A stretch of DNA of 64,000 nt from Planktosalinus lacus (GTDB taxonomy: Bacteria; Bacteroidota; Bacteroidia; Flavobacteriales; Flavobacteriaceae), in the NCBI RefSeq assembly GCF_014640155.1, contig NZ_BMGK01000010.1, forward strand, positions 28,079 through 92,078, in the 5' to 3' direction. How positions within the stretch are numbered: position 1 is the first letter of the stretch; each line of letters begins with the position of its first letter. This document shows, in pieces, positions 49,774 through 59,343 of this stretch. The position numbers and the translations under genes were made by a program. The notes beneath the pieces were generated by a model that saw only the letters and a program-made list of their open reading frames with translations, was not told the DNA's origin and did not search any database.

Positions 49774-50322
49774 ATGAAGAAGAGAGTAGCTATGTTAGCA
49801 ACCAACGGATTTGAAAAAAGTGAATTAAATTCGCCTAAAGAAGCGATGGAGAAAGAAGGTTTTCAAGTAGACATCGTTAGTCTTGAAAAAGGAAAAATAA
49901 AAGGCTGGTCTGACGGAAACTGGTCTGGCGAAGTTGATGTTACCTATACCCTGAATGAAGTAACCGCAAAAGATTATAACGGATTAGTCATTCCCGGTGG
50001 TGTCATCAACCCTGATAAATTGAGAACCGACGACAACGCATTACAGTTTGTAAGAGACTTTTTCAAACAAGGAAAGCCTGTAGCTGCGATTTGCCATGCC
50101 CCTTGGGTTTTAATTAGTGCAAATGTAGTTGACGGCAGAAAAATGACTTCATATCATTCCATAAAGGATGACTTGATAAATGCCGGTGCTCTATGGGAAG
50201 ACAGCGAAGTAGTTGTCGACCAGGGACTGGTGACCAGCAGAAGCCCGAAGGATTTAGATGCCTATAACGCCAAAGTAATTGAAGAAATCAAAGAAGGCGT
50301 TCACGAAATGCAAGGTGTGTAA
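49774..50322 (+). CDS. DJ-1/PfpI-family protein (general stress protein 18-like)
   Basis: From ATG 49774 (MKKRVAMLATNGFEKSEL) the product has 182 aa, the normal length; the open frame before it is leader. The catalytic elbow AAICHAPWVL holds the nucleophilic Cys and the following His, and YNGLVIPGGVINPDKLR and LVTSRSPKDLDAYN are typical of PfpI/YhbO proteins. These act as deglycases or stress hydrolases, with debated activity. A strong hairpin terminator follows. Confidence 0.93.
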   Translation: MKKRVAMLATNGFEKSELNSPKEAMEKEGFQVDIVSLEKGKIKGWSDGNWSGEVDVTYTLNEVTAKDYNGLVIPGGVINPDKLRTDDNALQFVRDFFKQGKPVAAICHAPWVLISANVVDGRKMTSYHSIKDDLINAGALWEDSEVVVDQGLVTSRSPKDLDAYNAKVIEEIKEGVHEMQGV

Positions 50323-50347
50323 TACTCCATCTTATATAAAATACCCC

Positions 50348-50384
50348 AAGAGGTTGCCAAAAATGGCAGCCTCTTATTTTTTTT
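50348..50384 (+). terminator. Terminator after the PfpI gene
   Basis: AAGAGGTTGCC pairs with GGCAGCCTCTT (one G-A or bulge) over AAAAAT, followed by T residues. Confidence 0.82.
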
Positions 50385-50473
50385 GTCTGACAATCAGTTT
50401 CAGGTTTTTTTATTAGAAAAATAAATAGAAAACTCCGTTGAATTTTGTAGTTTTCATATTTAAACAACAAACT

Positions 50474-51316
50474 ATGGAAGATTTATTTGTTGAACGCCTT
50501 ATAGAGATCTATAGAGACCTCCTAAACCTGTTACCCAATTTTATTTTTGCAATACTTTTTTTTGGTTTGGGGGCTTTATTTATTCGTTTAATAAAAAAGC
50601 AAATTTTCAATCGTATCGTTAAAAAAGCAAAAGATTCTGTTGCTTCCCAGTTTGTCACTGATATTGTTGTTGCTATTTTCTATATTATCCTTACGCTGTT
50701 AACTTTTAGGGTCTTAGGTTTAAGTGCAGTTACTCAAACTATTATTGGTGCAGCCGGATTGACAACCTTTATCATAGGGTTTGCTTTAAAAGACATTGGT
50801 GAAAATTTTCTGGCGGGTATTGTGATGATTTTTGACAGACCCTTTGAGATGGGTGATCTCATTCAGATTGATAATCAGTTAGGTAGGGTAATTAGAATTT
50901 CCATAAGAGAAACGACGATTAAAACCACCGATGGTAAAGATGTTTATATACCCAATTCAGATATTATTAAAAAACATTTTATCAATTATACCATAGATGA
51001 CCAACTCAGGGAAAATTTTGAAATCAGTGTTTTTAACAGTAACAATATTCGGGAAGTAATTAATATGATTCTGGAGACGTTGATGACATTTAACCAGATT
51101 TTGAATACTACAAAACCCTCTGTAGTGATTAAAAACTTTGAAAATGGAACAGTTCAGCTTACTGTTCTTTATTGGTATAGTTTGAGAGGAACCCGCGCCA
51201 GGGACGGCCAATTAAAAACTGAGATTATGTTGGCGGTTATGGATAAACTAAAAGAACAGAAAGTAGATGTTCCAAACCAAATTCAGGATGTTAACCTGAT
51301 ACAGGAAGCCACTTAA
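50474..51316 (+). CDS. Small-conductance mechanosensitive channel (MscS family)
   Basis: ATG 50474 (MEDLFVERLIEIYRDLL) gives 280 aa, near E. coli MscS. Three membrane segments are visible: NFIFAILFFGLGALFI, VTDIVVAIFYIILTLLTF and the pore helix TQTIIGAAGLTTFIIGFALKDI. The beta domain motif FDRPFEMGDLIQIDNQLG and IPNSDIIKKHFINYT follow. It protects cells from hypo-osmotic rupture. It precedes an NTF2-like gene on the opposite strand. Confidence 0.94.
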   Translation: MEDLFVERLIEIYRDLLNLLPNFIFAILFFGLGALFIRLIKKQIFNRIVKKAKDSVASQFVTDIVVAIFYIILTLLTFRVLGLSAVTQTIIGAAGLTTFIIGFALKDIGENFLAGIVMIFDRPFEMGDLIQIDNQLGRVIRISIRETTIKTTDGKDVYIPNSDIIKKHFINYTIDDQLRENFEISVFNSNNIREVINMILETLMTFNQILNTTKPSVVIKNFENGTVQLTVLYWYSLRGTRARDGQLKTEIMLAVMDKLKEQKVDVPNQIQDVNLIQEAT

Positions 51317-51318
51317 AC

Positions 51319-51816
51319 TTAATGTTTTTCAATATTTGAGTGGATATATTTATTTAATAGATCACGGGTTTGATGTTGCAATTTTGCCTTAAAAAAGGGT
51401 GTCCATCCTATTAAAAATCCTTTAAACCCAAAAGCTTGTTGTGACCATTTCCATAGATTAAATTTATCTATGTGTTTGATGATTTTTCCTTCTTCAACCG
51501 TTAAATGGGCAGTAATTTTATTGTGAATCTTTCGACCGGTTTTTGAGAAAGCATATCGTGCTTCCCATTTTACAATGGCTGTATTATCAGTTGTTTCTAT
51601 CACATTAAAAATGATTTCTAAGTTTCCTTTGCTTCGATCCAGAAGCATTTTCCACATCATTTTAGCTTGGTTTCCTTTGAGTTTTCCAAATACCGGGTCT
51701 TCAAATTCAATAGGATCATCATAGTAAGTAATCATTTTATCTGCATCTCCTTTCGCGAAAGCAGAATAAAAGGCTGTCGCAATTTTACGGCAATCCATAA
51801 GTGTGATTTTTCTCAT
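51319..51816 (-). CDS. NTF2-like/SnoaL-like protein
   Basis: The protein has 165 aa. The first 120 residues follow the NTF2-like cone: ATAFYSAFAKGDADKMITYY, DDPIEFEDPVFGKLKG, VIETTDNTAIVKWEARYAF and ITAHLTVEEGKIIKHIDKFN. A C-terminal extension (FLIGWTPFFKAKLQHQTRDLL) is found in a subgroup of unknown function. Substrate is unknown. It is convergent with mscS and divergent from the P-type ATPase. Confidence 0.85.
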   Translation of the reverse strand: MRKITLMDCRKIATAFYSAFAKGDADKMITYYDDPIEFEDPVFGKLKGNQAKMMWKMLLDRSKGNLEIIFNVIETTDNTAIVKWEARYAFSKTGRKIHNKITAHLTVEEGKIIKHIDKFNLWKWSQQAFGFKGFLIGWTPFFKAKLQHQTRDLLNKYIHSNIEKH

Positions 51817-51863
51817 TTAATTATTGACAATTTAAACTTAATTTTGATAACAAGGTGTGTTAA

Positions 51864-54584
51864 ATGCTTAAAATGAATGAGGTTAATCTACATAAAACCC
51901 AATATCACAATCTTTCTATTGATGAGATTTTAAGCCATTTTGGAACTTCACCCGAAGGCTTGTCTCAGCAAAAAGTTGAAGAAGAGAGGACAAAATACGG
52001 CTGGAATAAATTGCCGGAAGTTCAAAAAGTATCTTGGTTGAAGTTGCTTTTCAAACAGTTTAAAAGTCTCTTGGTCGTTATACTTATTCTTGCTGCAGTG
52101 ATTTCTTATTATGCCGGTCACATTATTGATATGTATGTGATTTTGGTGGTGGTTGTAATCAATGCTCTCATTGGGTTTATTCAGGAATTGAAAGCTGAAG
52201 AAGCTGTTTCGGCACTCAAAAAAATGATGGTTCAAAAGGCCAGAGTGGTAAGAAACGGAAAAGAATCAATACTCCCTTCACGCGAATTGGTTCCGGGAGA
52301 TATCATTATACTTGAAGAAGGTGAGAGTATACCTGCAGATGCCCGTATTATTGAATCCAAAAACCTGCAAGTCACTGAATCTTCTCTCACAGGCGAATCG
52401 GTTCCTGAGTCAAAAAGTAATGCAGTTTTACCAAAAGAAACTCCACTTGCTGATAGAAAAAACATGCTTTTCAAAAGCACTTTTGTAGCCGGGGGTTATG
52501 CTAAAGCTGTAGTTTGTGGAACCGGTTTAAATACTGCCATTGGTGAAATCGCCACTACCTTAAGTTCTATTAAACGAGCACGCACCAATTTCCAAAAAAA
52601 GTCAGATGTATTAGGTCGTCAACTGGCATTTCTGTCAATCGCCAGTGCAGCTATATTGTTCATAGTTGGATATTTTTCAGGAAACTATGAACTTGACGAA
52701 CTGGTTTTGGTCTCAATCGCTGCTTTGGTTTCAGTTATTCCGGAAGGAATGCCCGCGGTTTTATCAATTGTTTTAGCGATTGGATCGAGCAGAATGGCAA
52801 AGCGTAATGCGATCATCAGAGACTTCACTTCGGTGGAAACCCTGGGGTCAGTAACGACCATTATCACTGATAAAACCGGCACACTCACGCAAAATAAACT
52901 CACGGTTAAAAAGGTATTTGTTTATGGTGATGACCCAATTGAAGTTTCCGGTGAAGGATGGTTTCCTGCGGGTAATTTTACCACAAATGAAAAAATTATA
53001 GAACCTGTTGAAAATCCATCTTTAAAACGGTTGCTCGAAATTGCAGCCTGTTCTAATAACTCTTCCATAAAACACGACAAGAAAACGGATCGCTATGAAC
53101 TTGCAGGGGATCCCACTGAAGGTGCGTTGCTTGTTCTTGCTGCTAAAGCTGGAGTGAAATATGCATTCACAGATCAACTTCAAAAAATGGATGATTTGCC
53201 TTTTAATTCCAAACTAAAGTTGCGTGCTACTTTATTGAAAATTGGAGATGAAAAGTTTTTGTATGTTTTTGGGGCTCCCGAAAAAATACTTGAAATTTCA
53301 TCTTCTGTATCTTTTAAAAACACTGAGAAAACATTAGATATTTCCATTCGAAACGAACTTAGTGATGTGATGGATTGCTGGTCTTCTGAAGCCATGCGTG
53401 TGATTGGGCTGGCCTATAAAAAACTACCGGATACCGTTGAAAAGATAGATGAGCATTTACTAAACGATTTGGTTTTTTCAGGCTTAACCGGTATGATTGA
53501 CCCACCCAGGCCCAACACCAAAGAGGCTGTTGAGCAATGTAAATCTGCCGGAGTGCGAGTAATTATGGCAACCGGCGACCATATTAATACAGCAGTTGCC
53601 ATTGCAAAGTCAGTGGGAATTATAGATGAAAATAATAATGAGGAGTTGATTGCCTTGACAGAACAACAATTACTTCAACTAGATGAAAAGGAGCTTGATG
53701 AAGTCATTAGCAAGGTCTCAGTATTTGCCCGTTTATCACCCAAAGTGAAATTACACATTGCCGAACGCCTTCAAAAAATGGGGGAGCTTGTTGCTATGAC
53801 CGGAGACGGGGTAAATGACGCACCTGCATTGAAGAAAGCTGATATTGGTATCTCAATGGGCATTATGGGTACTGATGTAGCACGGGAGTCTTCGCAAGTC
53901 GTTCTTGCCGATGATAATTTTGCGTCCATTGTCAATGCGATAGAAGAAGGCAGAATTGTTTTTTCAAATGCCCGTAAAACCAGTTTTTTTTTAGTTACCA
54001 CCAATTTTGCTGAAATCATCACACTTGTTTCATTGGTAGCTCTAGGATTGCCTATGGCACTAACGGCTACTCAAATTCTTTGGTTAAACCTTGTTACCGA
54101 TGGAGTTTGTGATATAGCTTTAGCAACAGAAAAAGGTCATAAAGATGTGCTCAATGAAAAACCCGTAAAACAGCAAGAAAAAATTCTTAATAAAAGCGTT
54201 TTACCTTTGTTAATTATGATGGCCGGAATCATGACTGTTTTGTCATTGGGAGTTTATTTTTGGTTTATAGATGTGAGCCTGGAAAAGGCCAGAACCACCG
54301 TGTTTATTGTCATGGCATTTTCACAGCTGTTTAATTTATATAATATGCGTTCCTTGAAGAAATCAGTATTTGAGATAGGTTTTTTCTCAAATAAATATAT
54401 CAATCTGGCGATTTTTGTATCGGTTTTAGTTCAAGTTATAATCATAGAAGTACCGTTCTTTGAACGTATTTTTTCTTTTGAATTTGTATCAGTCCCTGAG
54501 TTTATAATTCTCATTGCGCTATCTTCAATTGTGCTTTGGACAGGAGAGTTGTATAAATACATAAAATATAGAATTGTCAATTAA
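51864..54584 (+). CDS. P-type cation-transporting ATPase (Ca2+/Mg2+-type, P2)
   Basis: The protein has 906 aa from ATG 51864; Met4 (51873) is an equal candidate. It has the N-terminal cation-ATPase domain (LSIDEILSHFGTSPEGLSQ), the actuator TGESVPE, the phosphorylation motif SDKTGTLT-like ITDKTGTLTQNK, the nucleotide domain KGAPE-like FGAPEKIL, the hinge MATGDHINTA and TGDGVNDAPAL, and ten membrane helices. M4 reads VSVIPEGMPAVL, a PEGLP-type calcium/magnesium pump site. It exports Ca2+ or handles Mg2+; the ion cannot be fixed from sequence. A phosphate carrier gene follows 20 bp downstream. Confidence 0.95.
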   Translation: MLKMNEVNLHKTQYHNLSIDEILSHFGTSPEGLSQQKVEEERTKYGWNKLPEVQKVSWLKLLFKQFKSLLVVILILAAVISYYAGHIIDMYVILVVVVINALIGFIQELKAEEAVSALKKMMVQKARVVRNGKESILPSRELVPGDIIILEEGESIPADARIIESKNLQVTESSLTGESVPESKSNAVLPKETPLADRKNMLFKSTFVAGGYAKAVVCGTGLNTAIGEIATTLSSIKRARTNFQKKSDVLGRQLAFLSIASAAILFIVGYFSGNYELDELVLVSIAALVSVIPEGMPAVLSIVLAIGSSRMAKRNAIIRDFTSVETLGSVTTIITDKTGTLTQNKLTVKKVFVYGDDPIEVSGEGWFPAGNFTTNEKIIEPVENPSLKRLLEIAACSNNSSIKHDKKTDRYELAGDPTEGALLVLAAKAGVKYAFTDQLQKMDDLPFNSKLKLRATLLKIGDEKFLYVFGAPEKILEISSSVSFKNTEKTLDISIRNELSDVMDCWSSEAMRVIGLAYKKLPDTVEKIDEHLLNDLVFSGLTGMIDPPRPNTKEAVEQCKSAGVRVIMATGDHINTAVAIAKSVGIIDENNNEELIALTEQQLLQLDEKELDEVISKVSVFARLSPKVKLHIAERLQKMGELVAMTGDGVNDAPALKKADIGISMGIMGTDVARESSQVVLADDNFASIVNAIEEGRIVFSNARKTSFFLVTTNFAEIITLVSLVALGLPMALTATQILWLNLVTDGVCDIALATEKGHKDVLNEKPVKQQEKILNKSVLPLLIMMAGIMTVLSLGVYFWFIDVSLEKARTTVFIVMAFSQLFNLYNMRSLKKSVFEIGFFSNKYINLAIFVSVLVQVIIIEVPFFERIFSFEFVSVPEFIILIALSSIVLWTGELYKYIKYRIVN

Positions 54585-54604
54585 CCATTTTTTTAATTCA
54601 AACG

Positions 54605-56251
54605 ATGCAAAATGTGCCTTTTGATTTTTGGATGTTTTTAGCAGGATTGGGAGTTTTCCTGTTTGGAATGCGTCACCTCGAGGAAGGCATTAAAGGCCTT
54701 GCAGGAAAATCATTTCAAAAAATCATCAAGCGTTTTACCAACAAAAGCTGGAAGGGTATCCTCACCGGAACTTTTGTGACAGCTATATTGCAAAGCAGTT
54801 CTATGGTCACTCTATTGGTACTGGCATTTCTTGGTGCCGGAATGTTGAGTTTGAAAAACGCGCTTGGTGTAGTGTTGGGAGCTAATTTGGGCACCACATT
54901 TACAGCCTGGATTGTTGCAACATTGGGTTTTAAAATGAACATAGCAGATTTTTCCTTTCCGTTACTGGCACTTGGAATTTTGTCCTATCTTTTTTTGGAA
55001 AGCCGACCTTTTTTGAAAAACCTGGGTATGTTTCTCATAGGTTTTGGATTGTTATTTTTAGGGTTGGATTTTATGAAAGATGCTCTGGATGCTGTAGCCG
55101 ATCAAATTGATATGACGGTTGTTTCAAAGTTTGGTCTTTGGGCATTTTTAATACTCGGACTAGTTGTCACAGCTTTAATTCAATCAAGTTCTGCGATGAT
55201 AGTTATTATTTTAAGTGCGCTGAATGCCGGATTGGTTGATGTATATCAGGCATTTGCAATGATAATTGGTGCCAATATTGGAACAACATCCACCTTATTA
55301 CTAGGTTCCATCGCCGGAACGGCTGATAAAAAAAGATTAGCACTGGCCAATGTGATATTTAATGCCACAACCGCAATTATCATTTTCATCTTTCTTAAAC
55401 CTGTAGTTGATAAGGTATATCTAATTTTCGAAATGTCCGATCCACTTATGGAGTTGGTTTTATTAAATACCTTATTGAATCTCGCAATGATTTTTCTTTT
55501 TTTACCTTTTTTGGGTGTATTCCAACAATTTTTGAAACGTCGTTTTAAGAATGCTGAACCCTCAGGTGAGACATTATACATTAAAAATATCACTACAGAA
55601 TTTCCTGAAGTTGCATTGAAAGCAATAAAGGAGGAACTTAATCTTGTATATAAGTATGTTCAGGATTTTATTCAAAACTGCTTTGTAGTTTCAGGCAAGA
55701 ACCAAAAATCTTCCGGCTGGAAGTCTCTTTTTCAAACAGCAGTAAACCTCAATGAAAAGTATGACAAAATAAAGCGTATAGAAGATGAGTTGACAACTTT
55801 TTACCTGCAATTGCAAGAACAAAATTTAACTGAAGAGGAGTCTGAACAACTTACTTCTAATATGATTGTATTGCGGTCATTAGTATACAGTGCAAAAGAC
55901 ATCAAGGATGTAGCTCATAACATCAAGTATGTTTTAGAGAGTGAGGATCAAATTGCACTTGAAATTCTAAATAAATTGCAAGCTTTTATTTCACAAAAGA
56001 CTGACGAAGGTGTTCAATATTTTCAAGAAACCAGTACAGCCAAAGTTAATCTAGAAAGACTTATTGAAGAAAACGAATCTTTCTATAATGATATAATTTC
56101 CTATTTATACTTGCATATTAAAAGTCGTTCAAAAAATGATGTTTCTATTTCAACGATTACTAATTTAATAAAACAAACAGTTTCTTCAATGAATAATTTA
56201 AGTATAGCTTTCAATGCCAATCAAAAGTCAACAGGTGCACTCAAAGAATGA
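54605..56251 (+). CDS. Na+/phosphate cotransporter family protein with PhoU-like tail
   Basis: The protein has 548 aa. Two inverted repeats carry the QSSS motif: TAILQSSSMVTLLVLAFLGA and TALIQSSSAMIVIILSALNA. GVVLGANLGTTFTAW and MIIGANIGTTSTLLLG flank them. About eight to nine membrane helices are followed from about residue 340 by a PhoU-like helical domain. It imports phosphate with sodium, or senses it through the PhoU part. It is probably co-transcribed with the P-type ATPase upstream (20-bp gap), a pairing that could couple phosphate and divalent cation balance. Confidence 0.93.
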   Translation: MQNVPFDFWMFLAGLGVFLFGMRHLEEGIKGLAGKSFQKIIKRFTNKSWKGILTGTFVTAILQSSSMVTLLVLAFLGAGMLSLKNALGVVLGANLGTTFTAWIVATLGFKMNIADFSFPLLALGILSYLFLESRPFLKNLGMFLIGFGLLFLGLDFMKDALDAVADQIDMTVVSKFGLWAFLILGLVVTALIQSSSAMIVIILSALNAGLVDVYQAFAMIIGANIGTTSTLLLGSIAGTADKKRLALANVIFNATTAIIIFIFLKPVVDKVYLIFEMSDPLMELVLLNTLLNLAMIFLFLPFLGVFQQFLKRRFKNAEPSGETLYIKNITTEFPEVALKAIKEELNLVYKYVQDFIQNCFVVSGKNQKSSGWKSLFQTAVNLNEKYDKIKRIEDELTTFYLQLQEQNLTEEESEQLTSNMIVLRSLVYSAKDIKDVAHNIKYVLESEDQIALEILNKLQAFISQKTDEGVQYFQETSTAKVNLERLIEENESFYNDIISYLYLHIKSRSKNDVSISTITNLIKQTVSSMNNLSIAFNANQKSTGALKE

Positions 56252-56253
56252 AA

Positions 56254-57681
56254 TTAATTTTTGTCTATTTCTTCAACATACATTCTCATATAGGTGGGAA
56301 GGTGCGATTTGCTGTTCCCGGCTTCTTTGAATTCAGTTTGAAAACTTCTTTGTATACTTCTTCCAAAAATATCATCCAAAGCCTCATCCAAAAGTGGCTC
56401 AGTGGGGTTACCAAGAATACCCAGATTTGAATAGTCTTCAAAAAATTCAACAGTTGGGGGAAGCCCATCTACAAATCCGGTAACCCCATTAGCGTTTGCA
56501 GAAGTAAAAATCAATGGTTGAATGGCATAAAAATGTCCAGGATTTGCTTCGTCTCTTCTAAAATTGGGAGCCGGCCCGTCATAAAATGTTGTCGATGCCT
56601 GGAATTTTCCGGTAGTGGTAGTACCTACCTGGATCACCTCTATATAAGGGTCAAGCCCGTTAATGACTAACTCACTTGCAGACGCAGTGCTTGTTGAAGT
56701 TAAAATATAAACCCTGTTGAGGTTTAAGCTATTTATTGCTTCACCTGTTCTCAGGTTGCTGCTAAAACGATTGATTAAATCTTCAGGCTCATTCTGTTCA
56801 AAAATTTGTTGCAATTCCGGATTCCAAACTTCCGTGGAAAACACCTGACCGGTAAACTGGCCCGTTATCATACTTGAAAGATCAATGGCACTTCTAATGG
56901 ATCCACCACTGTTGTACCTCAAGTCCAATACTAGTTCCGAAATCCCTTCAGACAGAAAAGTTCCAAAAGCATTGTTTAATTGGCTGTCAAAATCTGCTGT
57001 AAAACTATTGTACATTAAATAACCAATTTTTTGGCCTTCGATTGTGAGTGTAGTTGCCGTGTGGATGGGGTTTTCAACCAATTCACTTTTTATTAGGTTT
57101 ACGGTTTCTCCAGTAGGTGTTACTTCAGTGCCATCAAAAGTAGCCAAGCCTATTTCATAGTTGGTTAGTTCTCTCAATAGTTGAAAGTTTTGATTGGTAA
57201 TTTGAGCCCCATTAACAGTGTTAAAAATCATTCCGCGTTCCAACCCTTTTTGAGCGGCATCACTGTTTGGGATTACATATCTTATATATCCAAACACATT
57301 CGTCTGGCTTCCCGGGTAGAAAATCAGTCCATATTCCATTCCGTTGCTCAAAAATATTCCTGCCAGTGAAGCCTCAAGCTCCCTATAATCTTCAACAACA
57401 AAACTAAACCTGTCTTGTGGGGCCACAAGAGCATTGAACAAATCTTCAGGGCTTGTATATGATTCTAAGAAGTCATTTAATTCTGCTTGATTTTCAAAGC
57501 GGTCGTTTGCCAAATCCGGAACATCGGGTTTATAGAGGTACCAAATGTTCATCGCTTTATAAATAAAATCCTGAATTTCAAGTGTTGTTGCATTTCCAAT
57601 AGTATCGTCAAAATCTTCAAAACACGATTGAAAACTTACAGACGAAATTATTAGAACTAGGACTATTACAATCTTTTTCAT
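56254..57681 (-). CDS. S41-family C-terminal processing peptidase, lipoprotein
   Basis: ATG 57681 (MKKIVIVLVLIISSVSFQSC) gives 475 aa with a lipobox Cys at 20; the open frame extends upstream without purpose. A PDZ-like domain at about 95-190 (IPNSDAAQKGLERGMIFNTV) precedes the tail-specific protease domain: LVLDLRYNSGGSIRSAIDLS and the catalytic Ser in TSTSTASASELVINGL; KFQASTTFY holds the probable general-base Lys. It acts in the periplasm or at the inner face of the outer membrane. Substrate is unknown. It diverges from an ECF sigma gene. Confidence 0.92.
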   Translation of the reverse strand: MKKIVIVLVLIISSVSFQSCFEDFDDTIGNATTLEIQDFIYKAMNIWYLYKPDVPDLANDRFENQAELNDFLESYTSPEDLFNALVAPQDRFSFVVEDYRELEASLAGIFLSNGMEYGLIFYPGSQTNVFGYIRYVIPNSDAAQKGLERGMIFNTVNGAQITNQNFQLLRELTNYEIGLATFDGTEVTPTGETVNLIKSELVENPIHTATTLTIEGQKIGYLMYNSFTADFDSQLNNAFGTFLSEGISELVLDLRYNSGGSIRSAIDLSSMITGQFTGQVFSTEVWNPELQQIFEQNEPEDLINRFSSNLRTGEAINSLNLNRVYILTSTSTASASELVINGLDPYIEVIQVGTTTTGKFQASTTFYDGPAPNFRRDEANPGHFYAIQPLIFTSANANGVTGFVDGLPPTVEFFEDYSNLGILGNPTEPLLDEALDDIFGRSIQRSFQTEFKEAGNSKSHLPTYMRMYVEEIDKN

Positions 57682-57817
57682 AAAAGTAGGCTTTGGAATG
57701 CATTTGAATTTAAACACTAAAAATAGTGACATTATTGCAAATTGCAATTATTTTGTAACAAAAATAGGCGTTATTCGTCATCATTATGAACACGACTATA
57801 AAAACCACCAACCAGGC

Positions 57818-58333
57818 ATGCAAAAGCAGGAGTTTTTAAATATTGTGATACCCATCAAAGATAAGCTTTACAGAATGGCAAAGCGCATCTTGATCTCACA
57901 CGATGAAGCTGAAGATGCTGTTCAGGAAGTGTTTATGAAATTGTGGAGTGGCAGGGAAAAAATAAAAAACTATTCAAAACCGGAAGCTTTTGCAATGACA
58001 ATGACAAAGAATTATTGCCTTGACAGATTGAAATCTAAACAAGCAACAAACCTTACGATAGTGCATCAAAATTATAAAAGTAACGATGCCCGAACAGAGG
58101 ATCAGGTAGAAGCAAGGGATGGTGTGGGTATGGTTTTTGAAATCATGAAACAGTTACCCGAACAACAACGCATCATATTACAATTGCGGGATGTCGAAGA
58201 ATATGAGTATAGTGAAATTGCTGAAATTATGGAAATGAATGAAACAGCAATTCGGGTAAATTTGTCCCGGGCGCGAAAATTAGTGAGAGAAGAATTAATT
58301 AAAAAGTACAATTATGGACTTACAAAAAATTGA
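57818..58333 (+). CDS. ECF RNA polymerase sigma factor
   Basis: ATG 57818 (MQKQEFLNIVIPIKDKLYRM) gives 171 aa; upstream Met codons would add a poor N-terminus. Region 2 is seen in AKRILISHDEAEDAVQEVFMKLW with a following AFAMTMTKNYCLDRLKSK; region 4 is in LPEQQRIILQLRDVEEYEYSEIAEIMEMNETAIRVNLSRARK. It directs polymerase to a specific promoter set. Its end overlaps the next gene by 20 bp, whose product is a probable membrane anti-sigma factor. Confidence 0.94.
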   Translation: MQKQEFLNIVIPIKDKLYRMAKRILISHDEAEDAVQEVFMKLWSGREKIKNYSKPEAFAMTMTKNYCLDRLKSKQATNLTIVHQNYKSNDARTEDQVEARDGVGMVFEIMKQLPEQQRIILQLRDVEEYEYSEIAEIMEMNETAIRVNLSRARKLVREELIKKYNYGLTKN

Positions 58334-58766
58334 ACAATTACTGGAAGCTTATTTTGAAGGTCAAACCAGCATTGCGGATGAAAAAAAACTCAAAGCTTAT
58401 TTTTCAGGCAATGAAGTAGCAGCACATCTGGAACCCTACCGAAATTTATTTGTGTATTTCACAAATGAACAAGCTGAAACAACGGAAACTGAAATAAAAC
58501 TATTACAAACTGAAAAGAGAGGAGTGCATATGTTTATGAAGCAATGGTACTCTATAGCCGCTTTATTTGTGGTTGCTCTGGGAGTTACATTCTATTTTCA
58601 AAACAATGCAAACTCGATTACTAAAGCTGAACGTATAGAAGCAGAAATAGCTTTTGAAAAGACCAAAGAGGCCCTTAATTTCTTCTCACATCAGTTTAAT
58701 GAAAGTGCTCAAAAACTATCAGTTTTGAACGAATTTGGGCATTCTGCCAATAAAATTTTTAAATAA
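58314..58766 (+). CDS. Putative anti-sigma factor, single-pass membrane protein
   Basis: The protein has 150 aa. An N-terminal cytoplasmic part (MDLQKIEQLLEAYFEGQTSI, DEKKLKAYFSGNEVAAHLEP) resembles the short zinc-free anti-sigma-like domain found in Bacteroidota next to ECF genes. One membrane helix is at about 77-95 (WYSIAALFVVALGVTFYF), and a periplasmic coiled segment follows. The 20-bp overlap with the sigma gene indicates coupled production. No FecR domain is visible. Confidence 0.78.
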   Translation: MDLQKIEQLLEAYFEGQTSIADEKKLKAYFSGNEVAAHLEPYRNLFVYFTNEQAETTETEIKLLQTEKRGVHMFMKQWYSIAALFVVALGVTFYFQNNANSITKAERIEAEIAFEKTKEALNFFSHQFNESAQKLSVLNEFGHSANKIFK

Positions 58767-58793
58767 ATCAATAACACTTAAAAACTAAAAACA

Positions 58794-59336
58794 ATGAAAA
58801 AAATAATTGCAATACTAGCAGTCACTTTAATTACTCAGGCCATTTACAGCCAGGCAATATTTGACAAATTTGAAAACCAAAATGATGTATCATCACTTGT
58901 GGTGACCAAGAGCATGTTTAAATTAATGAGTAAAATTGATTTAAGCAGCGATGACCCAGAGGCCAAAAACTATTTGAAAATGGTTGAAAACCTTGATGAC
59001 ATTAAGATTTTTACAACCGGTAATAATGATAAGGCTTCAGACATGAAAAGAACTGTTGAGAATTATCTGAAATCAACTACTTCACTTTCAGAATTGATGC
59101 GTGTAAATGATGATGGACAAAACATTCGATTTTATGTTAAGGAAGGAAAAAACGACAATTATGTAAGCGAGTTATTTATGTTTCTGGAAGACCCCACAAG
59201 TTCAGATAGCAAGGCTGTTATCATGAGCATTACAGGAAATATAGATTTGCGTCAAATTTCGCAGTTAACTTCAGATTTGAAAGTTCCCGGAAGCGAGCAG
59301 CTCAAAAACATTGATCAGAAAAAATCTAATAAATAA
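58794..59336 (+). CDS. DUF4252 secreted protein (first of a pair)
   Basis: The protein has 180 aa with a signal peptide (MKKIIAILAVTLITQAIYSQ). The rest matches DUF4252: VVTKSMFKLMSKIDLSSDD, LDDIKIFTTGNND and a late ITGNIDLRQISQLTSDL. Family members occur behind ECF sigma and anti-sigma genes in Flavobacteriia; the function is unknown. It is in the same operon as the sigma factor and may be its main target or an accessory signal element. Confidence 0.88.
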   Translation: MKKIIAILAVTLITQAIYSQAIFDKFENQNDVSSLVVTKSMFKLMSKIDLSSDDPEAKNYLKMVENLDDIKIFTTGNNDKASDMKRTVENYLKSTTSLSELMRVNDDGQNIRFYVKEGKNDNYVSELFMFLEDPTSSDSKAVIMSITGNIDLRQISQLTSDLKVPGSEQLKNIDQKKSNK

Positions 59337-59343
59337 TCCAGCT

